This document shows, one piece after another, positions 48,707 through 56,455 of a stretch of 64,000 bases of DNA. Positions within the stretch are counted from its first letter, which is position 1; each line of letters begins with the position of its first letter. Source of the stretch: Microbacterium terregens (GTDB taxonomy: Bacteria > Pseudomonadota > Alphaproteobacteria > Sphingomonadales > Sphingomonadaceae); contig NZ_BSEX01000015.1 of assembly GCF_027922045.1 (NCBI RefSeq), forward strand, positions 1-64,000, written 5' to 3'. The translations under genes were made by a program, and so were the position numbers. The notes beneath the pieces were generated by a model that was given only the letters and a program-made list of their open reading frames with translations, was not told the DNA's origin and made no database searches.

Positions 48707-51082
48707 GTGAACAAGCAGGTGCCGTCGGAAACCAGCCTTCCGGGACTTTCCTCTGGGCCCAGTGATCGTCCGACGTTGATCTGCTTCAGCCATCTGCGAT
48801 GGGCGTTCGTCTTCCAGCGTCCGCAGCATTTGATGACGCGCTTTGCCGCCACGCATCATGTGCTGTTCTGGGAGGAGCCGGAGTATGTGGCCGGCATCGG
48901 GACCGCGCGCCTCCGTCGGAGCGTCTGCGAGGGCAGCGGCGTGGAGGTGCTGACGCCCGAACTCGACGAGTCGCTGCGCGGCCGGGACGAAGACGCCGAG
49001 CTGGCGGTGCTGCTGAACGCTGCCCTGATCGGCACCCGCGGCAGCATCATCCGCTGGTACTACACGCCCATGATGCTGCCCTTTTCGCAGCATGTGCAGG
49101 CGGACTGCGTCGTGTACGACTGCATGGACGAACTGTCCGCGTTCCGGGGGGCTCCCCCTGAGTTGCTCGACCGCGAGCGCTTGCTGCTCGAAGCAGCCGA
49201 CCTCGTCTTTACCGGTGGCACCAGCCTGTATGAGGCCAAGCGCGACCGCCACTCGAACGTCCACGCATTTCCCTCCAGCATCGACGTTCCTCACTTCGCT
49301 CGGGCGCGAAAAGGCGGCGCGATCCCGGCGGAGCAGGCGGCGATTGCGGGTCCGCGGCTCGGCTTCAGCGGCGTGATCGACGAGCGAATGGATCTGGAGC
49401 TTCTGGAGGCCGTTGCGGACGCGCGTCCCGATTGGTCTCTGGTGGTGATCGGCCCCGTGGTGAAGATCGGCGAGCACGAGCTGCCGCGTCGTCCGAACAT
49501 CCACTATTTGGGTTCCCAGCCGTACACCGCGCTGCCGGACCATATGTCCGGCTGGGACGTGGCCCTGATGCCGTTCGCGATCAACGAGGCGACGCGGTTC
49601 ATCAGCCCGACGAAGACGCCGGAGTATCTGGCCGCCGGCTGTCCGGTGGTGTCCACGCCGATCACGGATGTCGTGCGCCATTACGGCTCGCTTTCGGCAG
49701 TGCAGATCGCCGACAGTCCCGACGCGTTCATCGCCGCGTGCGAGGCGGCCATGCAGTTGCGCGCGGGAGACCGGGCGTGGCTGGAGGAAGCCGACGCGGT
49801 CCTCGCCCGCACTTCCTGGAACAGCACGGCCTTCGAGATGGCGGCGTTGATCTCGGCAGAGATCGCGGCGCGGGGGCGGATCGAGCCCGTGGTGTCTCCG
49901 ACGGTCTGGCCCGCGTCGCAGGATCGTTACGACGTGATGGTGGTGGGTGCCGGCTTCGCGGGAGCCGTCATGGCGGAGCGGCTCGCCGCCGATGGTGGCA
50001 AGCGGGTTTTGGTGGTGGACCGCAGGCCACACGTGGGAGGGAACGCCTTCGACCACAAGGACGACGCCGGCATTCTGATCCACCAATATGGGCCGCACAT
50101 CTTCCACACCAACTCGCAAGAGATCTTCGACTATCTTTCGCGGTTCACGGAATGGCGTCCCTACGAGCATCGGGTGCTCGCGTCCGTCGACGGGCAACTG
50201 GTGCCTATGCCGATCAACCGTACGACGCTGAACGCGCTCTATGGCCTCGACATGCAGAGTGACGAGGAGGTCGCGGCGTTCCTCGCCGAGCGCGCGGAGC
50301 CCGTGGTGCCGATCCGGACTTCCGCGGACGTGGTCGTCTCGCAGGTAGGACGGGAGCTCTACGAGACTTTCTTCCGCGGCTACACGCGCAAGCAATGGGG
50401 ACGGGACCCGTCGGAGCTCGACAAGTCGGTCACCGCGCGGGTGCCCACCCGGACCGGCACCGACGATCGCTACTTCACCGACCAGTTCCAGGCGATGCCG
50501 CTTGAAGGCTATACCCGGATGTTCGAGCGCATGCTGGACCATCCAAACATCGACCTGCTGCTGGGCGTCGATTACCGTGAGGTCCGCGACGCCTATCCGC
50601 ACGACCATCTGGTGTTCACCGGCCCCGTGGACGAGTATTTCGGCTATCGCTACGGCAGGCTTCCATACCGGTCCCTGCAGTTCGAGCACCAGACGCTCGA
50701 CAAACCCTGGCACCAGCCGGTTGCCGTCGTGAATTATCCGAACGAGGCGACACCCTACACGCGGGTGACCGAATACAAGCACCTGACGGGACAGGAGGCA
50801 GACCGCACCAGCGTCACCTTCGAGTATCCGAGCGCGACGGGCGATCCGTATTACCCGATCCCCTGCGAGGAGAACCAGGCGCTCTACAAACGGTACGAGG
50901 CACTGGCCCTGGCGGAGCCCTCGGTCAGCTTCGTCGGGCGGCTGGCAACCTACCGCTACTACAACATGGACCAGGTCGTCGGTCAGGCGCTGGCAACCTA
51001 CCGGCGCCTCACCGGGGCGCGGAAGGTGCAGCAGCCACCGGAGCATGCGGTTGTCGCTCCATTGGGACGTACTGCGGCTTGA
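48707..51082 (+). CDS. Glycosyltransferase / UDP-galactopyranose mutase fusion
   Basis: This 791-residue protein has an N-terminal GT-B-type glycosyltransferase part (about residues 20-395; LICFSHLRWAFVFQRPQHLM and FISPTKTPEYLAAGCPVVST) and a C-terminal UDP-galactopyranose mutase (about 408-785; FAD motif DVMVVGAGFAGAVMAERLAA, then GILIHQYGPHIFHTNSQ). The mutase would turn UDP-galactopyranose into UDP-galactofuranose, and the transferase could use it or another sugar. I chose GTG 48707: AAGGGGG lies 5 bp before it and the EcfG promoter is between it and the ATG at 48620. Galactofuranose-containing surface glycan made in stress is the inferred role. Confidence 0.9.
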   Translation: MNKQVPSETSLPGLSSGPSDRPTLICFSHLRWAFVFQRPQHLMTRFAATHHVLFWEEPEYVAGIGTARLRRSVCEGSGVEVLTPELDESLRGRDEDAELAVLLNAALIGTRGSIIRWYYTPMMLPFSQHVQADCVVYDCMDELSAFRGAPPELLDRERLLLEAADLVFTGGTSLYEAKRDRHSNVHAFPSSIDVPHFARARKGGAIPAEQAAIAGPRLGFSGVIDERMDLELLEAVADARPDWSLVVIGPVVKIGEHELPRRPNIHYLGSQPYTALPDHMSGWDVALMPFAINEATRFISPTKTPEYLAAGCPVVSTPITDVVRHYGSLSAVQIADSPDAFIAACEAAMQLRAGDRAWLEEADAVLARTSWNSTAFEMAALISAEIAARGRIEPVVSPTVWPASQDRYDVMVVGAGFAGAVMAERLAADGGKRVLVVDRRPHVGGNAFDHKDDAGILIHQYGPHIFHTNSQEIFDYLSRFTEWRPYEHRVLASVDGQLVPMPINRTTLNALYGLDMQSDEEVAAFLAERAEPVVPIRTSADVVVSQVGRELYETFFRGYTRKQWGRDPSELDKSVTARVPTRTGTDDRYFTDQFQAMPLEGYTRMFERMLDHPNIDLLLGVDYREVRDAYPHDHLVFTGPVDEYFGYRYGRLPYRSLQFEHQTLDKPWHQPVAVVNYPNEATPYTRVTEYKHLTGQEADRTSVTFEYPSATGDPYYPIPCEENQALYKRYEALALAEPSVSFVGRLATYRYYNMDQVVGQALATYRRLTGARKVQQPPEHAVVAPLGRTAA

Positions 51083-51400
51083 ACATGGCCGGTCGGGTTG
51101 CAGGATGACCGTGCTCGCCTTCGGACGTGTGCCGGCGCTCGTGCGTCACCGATGATCGGGTCCTCACTTGGAACTGCCCATGTCACGGGCGTCCGACATG
51201 TCCCGCGGGGTACAGGACGAGGGTGGCCAAATCCGGTCGTGCGTTCCGGGGGATGACGTGCATACAACTCTCTTCCCGCCAAGACGGCTGAGGGACCGGA
51301 TCGTGCGACATGGATACGCAGCGGGGGAAAGGGGGCCTTGCACACTGGAGTTGCCCGTCGTCGCTTGTTCTTCGCGTTCGCCTCGTCGATAGGCACCCGC
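51083..51400. other. Intergenic region before MFS gene
   Basis: No supported gene. A GGAAC at 51170 with GTCC 16 bp later is near the EcfG pattern but lacks GTT. The 5' region of the MFS gene has no obvious -35/-10. Confidence 0.4.
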
Positions 51401-52627
51401 ATGAAGCCTCATCCCGCACCCGCCGGCATGCACCCGCGAGAGTTCGTCGCCTTCATCGCGGCGGTCATGGCGGTCAACGCGCTGGGCGTCGACCTGATGC
51501 TGCCCGCGCTTGCAGACATCGGCCGCGACCTGTCGGTGAGCACGCCGAACCATCGCCAGTGGATCGTCACCGCCTATATGCTGGGCTTCGGCGCCGGGCA
51601 GCTGGTCTATGGCCCGCTTGCCGACCGCTTCGGACGCAAGCCCATCCTGGTGGGCACCTTGGCGGGCTTTGTCGCCGCGGCCATCTTCGCCGCAGGCTCG
51701 GTGACCTTTGTGGGCCTGCTTGGGGCGCGCTTGCTTCAGGGGCTGATGTCCGCCTCCACCCGCGTGCTGGCAGTCGCCATTGTTCGCGACGGGGCATCCG
51801 GGCGCCAGATGGCGCGCACCATGTCGATCGCCCAGATGATCTTCTTCCTGGTGCCCATCCTGGCACCCACGCTGGGGCAGGCGCTGCTCGCCTTCGGGCC
51901 CTGGCGCTTCATCTTCTACGCGCTGGGCGCCTTTGCCGCGGTGGTGCTCGCCTGGACGCTGGTCCGGCTGCCGGAGACGCTGCCGCTCGCGCGGCGGGTA
52001 CCGATTTCGCTCGCCGCTCTCCGCGAGAGCTACCGGCTGACCCTCACCAACCGTTTCTCGATCGGCTATGCGATCGCCGCTTCGCTGACCTTTGGTGGCA
52101 TCCTTGCGTTCGTATCCTCGGCCCAGCAGATCTTCGTCGATGAGTTCGGCGCAGGCGATCGTTTCACGCTGCTGTTCGCGCTGTGCGCCTTCGCCATGGG
52201 CGTCGCTTCCTTTGCGAACAGCCGGCTGGTGGAGCGGCTGGGCACGCGGCTCATCTCTCAATCCGCCGTGCTCGCGCTCATTACCCTGTCCGTCATCCAT
52301 GTCGTCGTGATCGAGGCCGGGCTGGAGACACTGACGAGCTACATCGTGTTCCAGGCTTTGAGCATGACCTGCATCGGCCTGTGCGGCTCCAACTTCGGCG
52401 CGATGGCGATGGAGCCGGTCGGCCACATCGCCGGCACGGCGTCGTCGCTGCAGGGCTTCATCACGAGCCTGGGGGCGGTCGTCGTGAGCCTGGTGATCGG
52501 CCAGTCGTACAGCGGGACGACCCTGCCGCTGGCAGTCGGCTATCTTGGGATTGGCCTCGCCCTGATTGCGATCATCTATGTGATCGAAGGCGGGCAGTTG
52601 TTCCGTCCGCGCCTGCCCGCGCAGTAG
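51401..52627 (+). CDS. MFS drug exporter, Bcr/CflA type
   Basis: This 408-residue transporter has 12 predicted membrane helices and the MFS motif A between helices 2 and 3 (GPLADRFGRKPILVG, about residue 68-82). The start ..FVAFIAAVMAVNALGVDLML is the Bcr/CflA class, proton-driven exporters of drugs such as bicyclomycin or chloramphenicol. I preferred ATG 51401 over the frame start at 51338. It stands alone, with a convergent lactonase-like gene 13 bp behind it. Confidence 0.88.
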   Translation: MKPHPAPAGMHPREFVAFIAAVMAVNALGVDLMLPALADIGRDLSVSTPNHRQWIVTAYMLGFGAGQLVYGPLADRFGRKPILVGTLAGFVAAAIFAAGSVTFVGLLGARLLQGLMSASTRVLAVAIVRDGASGRQMARTMSIAQMIFFLVPILAPTLGQALLAFGPWRFIFYALGAFAAVVLAWTLVRLPETLPLARRVPISLAALRESYRLTLTNRFSIGYAIAASLTFGGILAFVSSAQQIFVDEFGAGDRFTLLFALCAFAMGVASFANSRLVERLGTRLISQSAVLALITLSVIHVVVIEAGLETLTSYIVFQALSMTCIGLCGSNFGAMAMEPVGHIAGTASSLQGFITSLGAVVVSLVIGQSYSGTTLPLAVGYLGIGLALIAIIYVIEGGQLFRPRLPAQ

Positions 52628-52640
52628 GGCGCTGGCCGCT

Positions 52641-53666
52641 CTACGGGCGCCACACGCCGAGGAATGCTGCGCCGGGCACGTCCGCCCGGCCAACCGCGAG
52701 CTTCGGACGTCCGGTCCCGTCGAGCGGGAGGATCGTAACGCCGCCGGTCTTTTCATGCGCCACGAGCAGCTGGTCTTCGAGTAGCAGCAGGAAGCGGGGG
52801 GAGGCGCCGCCGCTGGGGGTGTGCCCGAGTAGCGTGACCTCACCCTCTGGATCAATGGCGAAGCTTGCCACGCTGTCGTGGCCGCGATTGCTGACGTAGA
52901 GGCGCGTTCCCGCCGCGTCGAGCGCAACGGCGCCGCCGAGACTGCCCGGTGCTGCGTCCGCCGGCAGAGTGGAGAGGATGCGCTGCGCTGAAAGTGCGCC
53001 GCTTTCTTTCATCCCGAGAACGGTCAAGGTCGACGTGAGTTCGCTCACCAGGAACGCAATCGGCAGGGTGGGGTGGAACGCCAGCTGGCGCGGACCCGAA
53101 CCCGGTGGCGCGACATGGGCGATGCTGGGCTCGCCCAAAGCGCCTGTCGCGCCATGGGTCGGGAACGCAAGGACCTGGTCGGTCCCCAAGTCTGCGACAT
53201 AGAGCCGTCCGTCGGCGGCGAAGCCGACCCAATGGGCATGTGGCCCTTCCTGGCGCTCGACATTCGGCCCCTGACCCTCGTTCTGGTGGATGGCCGGCGG
53301 GCCGGAAGGCAGGCCCTCCGGATCGAGGCGGTACATCGCAACCGTCCCGCTCGCGTAGTTGGCGATCGCGAGCAGCCGACCGGAAGCGTCGAGCGCCAGG
53401 TGACACGGACCATCGCCGCCCGACGATACGGAGGCGACCTCACGCCAGTCTGCATCGGCGTCCGCAAGCACCACCCGGCCCGCCTTCTCGTCGACGAGAT
53501 ACCAAAGCCCGGAGCCCGGCCGACGTATGCCTGCGGAGACGTTGACGTACGCGGCAAGCGCCGGGCCTGCCGTCAGGCCTTCGCCCGTGATCGTGAGCGG
53601 ATAGAGCCCGCGTGCGCCCGGCTCCGCATAGCCGGCCGCAAATACGAGTCCACGAGCTTCGTCCAT
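52641..53666 (-). CDS. Lactonase-family beta-propeller protein
   Basis: This 341-residue protein is a seven-bladed propeller of the lactonase/6-phosphogluconolactonase (YbhE/Pgl) family. Signs are the repeated blade motifs such as DGPCHLALDASGRLLAIANY, HAHWVGFAADGRLYVADLGT, HVAPPGSGPRQLAFHPTLP and RLYVSNRGHDSVASFAID, including the conserved His in GPCHL and PHAHW. No signal peptide is seen, so it is cytosolic. True Pgl activity or another lactone as substrate cannot be decided. AGAGGAC lies just before the ATG. Confidence 0.88.
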   Translation of the reverse strand: MDEARGLVFAAGYAEPGARGLYPLTITGEGLTAGPALAAYVNVSAGIRRPGSGLWYLVDEKAGRVVLADADADWREVASVSSGGDGPCHLALDASGRLLAIANYASGTVAMYRLDPEGLPSGPPAIHQNEGQGPNVERQEGPHAHWVGFAADGRLYVADLGTDQVLAFPTHGATGALGEPSIAHVAPPGSGPRQLAFHPTLPIAFLVSELTSTLTVLGMKESGALSAQRILSTLPADAAPGSLGGAVALDAAGTRLYVSNRGHDSVASFAIDPEGEVTLLGHTPSGGASPRFLLLLEDQLLVAHEKTGGVTILPLDGTGRPKLAVGRADVPGAAFLGVWRP

Positions 53667-53801
53667 TGTCCTCTCCGACTTGCTGGCGGCCTCTTCAGGT
53701 CAAAGGCGGCAGGTCCGTATCGGTTCCCCTTTATGGCCGCGAAGGGCTTTTCCGCGGAAGGCGCTGGATTTCTCCGGCGCACCCATTATGTACCGACCAT
53801 T

Positions 53802-54407
53802 ATGAAAGCTTGCTGTTCCGCAAAGGGTCGTCCGCGCGAGTTCTGTGCCGACACGGCGCTCGCCGCCGCGCTGCGGGTGTTCTGGAGCAAGGGCTACGAG
53901 GGCGCGTCGCTTACCGACCTCACCGAGGCGATGGGGATCACGCGTCCCAGCCTGTACGCGGCGTTTGGCAACAAGGAAGCGCTCTTCAAGATGGCGCTCG
54001 ACCTCTACGAACGCGAGAAGCTCGACTACATCGGCGAGGCGCTGAAGGAGCCGACGGCTCGGAAGGTGGCCGAGCATCTGCTGCGCAGTGCGTTGGAAAT
54101 GCAGATGAGCAATTCCGATCCGAAGGGCTGCATGGGCGTGATCAACGCCGTCGCCTGCGGTGCGGAGGCCGAGTCGATCCGGGCGGAGGTGATCCATCGC
54201 GGCCGAGTCGCCAAACAGGGACTGATCGATCGGTTCGAGCGGGCGAAGGCAGAAGGCGACTTGCCACCGGATACCGATGCCGTCGGGCTGACCAGCTATC
54301 TCACCGCGATCATGCAGGGATTGGCGGTTCAGGGCGGGGCTGGTGCCTCGTGCCAGGACCTGAAGGCGCTGATCGATACCAGTCTCGCGATGTGGCCGGA
54401 GGCGTAA
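53802..54407 (+). CDS. TetR/AcrR-family repressor
   Basis: This 201-residue protein has the TetR N-terminal HTH: ALRVFWSKGYEGASLTDLTE, AMGITRPSLYAAFGNKEALF (about residues 40-60). The rest is the all-helical ligand-binding domain of the AefR/NfxB-like AcrR type. Upstream of and overlapping its start codon is a partial match (9 of 14) to the operators seen before the efflux operon. It likely represses the RND operon and itself. It is in the same direction as the operon and 303 bp from its first gene. Confidence 0.9.
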   Translation: MKACCSAKGRPREFCADTALAAALRVFWSKGYEGASLTDLTEAMGITRPSLYAAFGNKEALFKMALDLYEREKLDYIGEALKEPTARKVAEHLLRSALEMQMSNSDPKGCMGVINAVACGAEAESIRAEVIHRGRVAKQGLIDRFERAKAEGDLPPDTDAVGLTSYLTAIMQGLAVQGGAGASCQDLKALIDTSLAMWPEA

Positions 54408-54440
54408 GCCGGTCGAGTTCTCATTACGCGCTTGCAAAAA

Positions 54441-54503
54441 ATACCGTACGGTATGAAAAGGCTCTTGACCGTCGCCTCCGCGTTTCTATACTGGGCGGTA
54501 TAG
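54441..54503 (+). promoter_or_regulatory. RND operon promoter with two TetR-type operators
   Basis: Operator 1 is the perfect palindrome ATACCGTACGGTAT (54441-54454). Operator 2, ATACTGGGCGGTAT (54488-54501), matches it in 11 of 14 places and lies in CTATAC-N6-GTATAG. A promoter TTGACC (54465-54470) with TATACT (54487-54492), spacer 16, lies between, so operator 2 overlaps the -10 box. Confidence 0.78.
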
Positions 54504-54709
54504 AAGATAAAGGCAGCGTCGAGCGGGGACCAACCCCGACGGCGACTTCAGCAAATTAAACCAACGAACCGGACGCGACGCCGCAGGACCCCTCCTGCGC
54601 GACAGGCCGGGTCGTGCCCTTGAATGACAAAGACCGGCAGGCCGGCGGAGGCGTTCCGCGCGGCGCGAGGGCGTGCGCCCTAGCTCGGTCCGGCAGGAGG
54701 AGACGAGTG

Positions 54710-55108
54710 ATGGCGTATATGAACTTCACCGAATTGCAGGGTGCTCCCGTTGCTGCGCCGGTCGATGTGCCCGCCGTCGTGGGCGACGTCGGCTTCTCGG
54801 CACTCGAGTGGTCGGTCGTGGCGATCGCGCAGAAGGACCGATTGTCCAGCCTGGCGACACCGGGCCGGCTGTCGATCGCCTTCGGCACCGTCTTCGGCAA
54901 CCAGAGCGGAAGCGCCCGGCTCGCGGATCCGCGCCTGGAGGCGCTGCGTCGGATGTCCGTACTTGCGTGGCATCACGGCGATGCCGTTCCCCGCCATGAA
55001 ATTCGTGCATTCCACCAGGCCGGCTTCACGCACGAGCAGTACGAAACCCTGCTCGACAGCATCAGCCGCGGCCGCTCAGCCCTGAACCAGGGAAGGCGTA
55101 CCCGATGA
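54710..55108 (+). CDS. Small protein of unknown function, first in RND operon
   Basis: This 132-residue protein begins MAYMNFTELQGAPVAAPVDV and contains SALEWSVVAIAQKDRLSSLA and MSVLAWHHGDAVPRHEIRAF. No signal peptide or membrane segment is seen. AGGAGG (54695-54700) lies before the ATG at 54710; a GTG one codon earlier is equally possible. The stop overlaps the adaptor gene by 4 bp. I do not recognise a family; its coupling to the pump suggests a role in its expression, assembly or in the detoxified pathway. Confidence 0.75.
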   Translation: MAYMNFTELQGAPVAAPVDVPAVVGDVGFSALEWSVVAIAQKDRLSSLATPGRLSIAFGTVFGNQSGSARLADPRLEALRRMSVLAWHHGDAVPRHEIRAFHQAGFTHEQYETLLDSISRGRSALNQGRRTR

Positions 55109-56376
55109 ACATGATTTCCCGAGTTGAGACCGAAGAAGCTTCGCGAGCAGGTCTCGCGAAGCGCTTCCGCCGCTTGCCCTTCTGGCAGCGCGCGGGCGTC
55201 ATAGCCCTTCCGATCGCGCTGGTGGTCGGCAGCACCGGCATCGCCTTCAAGGGCGCGCCTGCCGCGCCCGCTGCTCCACCGCCGCCGGTGGTCACCGTGG
55301 CCGCGCCGTTGGTCCGCGACATCAACGAGTGGGACGACTACGTCGGCCGGTTCGAGGCGAGCCGCGCGGTCGAGGTCCGGCCGCGCGTCGCCGGGGCGAT
55401 CACGGGCGTGCACTTCACGGATGGGGCCGTCGTTCACAAGGGGCAACTGCTCTTCACCATCGATCCTCGGCCCTTCACCGCCGCGCTTGCGGAGGCACGC
55501 GCCGGCCTCGCCAGTGCGGAGAGCGACCTTGCGCTCGCGCGTGCGGATCTCGGCCGCGCAGAGCGGCTGGTCACCGTGGACGCCGTCTCCAGAAGCGATC
55601 TCGAGCGGTTGCAGGCGCGCGTTCGCGCTGCGACTGCCGCCGTCGCCGCAGGACAGGCTCGGGTGCGAAGCCGCGCTCTGGACGTGGAATTCACGCAGGT
55701 ACGAGCCCCGATCTCAGGTCGCATTTCGGACCGCCGCGTCGATCCGGGTAATCTGGTCGCGGCCGGAGAGGGGCAGGGCGGCTCGCTTCTGACGACGATC
55801 AACGCGCTGGACCCGATCTACTTCACGTTTGACGGTTCCGAGGCGCTGTTCCTCAAGACCAAACGCGCACGGGAGGCGGGTGCGGCCGCGTCGCCGGTCG
55901 AGATCCGGCTTCAGGACGAGGCGGACTATAAGTGGAAGGGGCGGCTGGACTTCACCGACAACGGGCTCGATCCACGATCGGGCACGATCCGGGGGCGTGC
56001 GGTTCTGAGCAACCCGGGGCTGTTCCTGACGCCTGGGATGTTCGGCAACATGCGGCTGTCTGCCGGCGGAACGACGCGCGCGTTGATGGTCCCGGATGCG
56101 GCGATCCAGACCGACCAGGCGCGCAAGCTCGTGCTCACCGTGGGCGCGGACGGAACGGTTGCTCCCAAGCCGGTTGTGCTCGGACCGGTGGTCGACGGCC
56201 TGCGCATCATCCGCTCCGGCCTCACGCCTCAGGACAAGGTGGTGATCGCAGGCACGCAAATGGCCATGCCTGGTGCCAAGGTTCAGCCGAAGCCCGGCAG
56301 GATCGCGCCCGATGCATCCGCGCAGCAACCCACCTTCACGGCACCGGTCACGGGCGAGGCAACCTTCGCCCGGTGA
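55105..56376 (+). CDS. RND efflux periplasmic adaptor (MexE/AcrA class)
   Basis: This 423-residue adaptor has an N-terminal anchor (AGVIALPIALVVGSTGIAFK), first lipoyl half (NEWDDYVGRFEASRAVEVRP), a hairpin (about residues 130-200), and second half (EFTQVRAPISGRISDRRVDP). The C-terminal part ends with a Pro/Ala-rich tail. The sequence resembles MexE more than AcrA. It bridges the RND pump and outer-membrane factor. The ATG overlaps the previous stop. Confidence 0.92.
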   Translation: MNMISRVETEEASRAGLAKRFRRLPFWQRAGVIALPIALVVGSTGIAFKGAPAAPAAPPPPVVTVAAPLVRDINEWDDYVGRFEASRAVEVRPRVAGAITGVHFTDGAVVHKGQLLFTIDPRPFTAALAEARAGLASAESDLALARADLGRAERLVTVDAVSRSDLERLQARVRAATAAVAAGQARVRSRALDVEFTQVRAPISGRISDRRVDPGNLVAAGEGQGGSLLTTINALDPIYFTFDGSEALFLKTKRAREAGAAASPVEIRLQDEADYKWKGRLDFTDNGLDPRSGTIRGRAVLSNPGLFLTPGMFGNMRLSAGGTTRALMVPDAAIQTDQARKLVLTVGADGTVAPKPVVLGPVVDGLRIIRSGLTPQDKVVIAGTQMAMPGAKVQPKPGRIAPDASAQQPTFTAPVTGEATFAR

Positions 56377-56379
56377 CCC

Positions 56380-56417
56380 GTCAGCCGCCGGGACGCCCCC
56401 AACACCCGGCGGCTGAC
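56380..56417 (+). promoter_or_regulatory. Intercistronic stem-loop between adaptor and pump genes
   Basis: GTCAGCCGCCGGG (56380-56392) pairs perfectly with CCCGGCGGCTGAC (56405-56417) around a 12-base loop, 4 bp after the adaptor stop. There is no U-tract, so it more likely stabilises or adjusts the mRNA than fully terminates. Confidence 0.6.
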
Positions 56418-56455
56418 ACCCCCAGTTTCTGATCTCTTGCACGAGGAGTGGCCCC

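Noticed and set aside
51170..51194. EcfG-like promoter before the MFS gene
   Set aside because: GGAAC is followed at 16 bp by GTCC rather than GTT. A leftward near match at 53727-53703 before the lactonase gene has CCTT and was rejected for the same reason.
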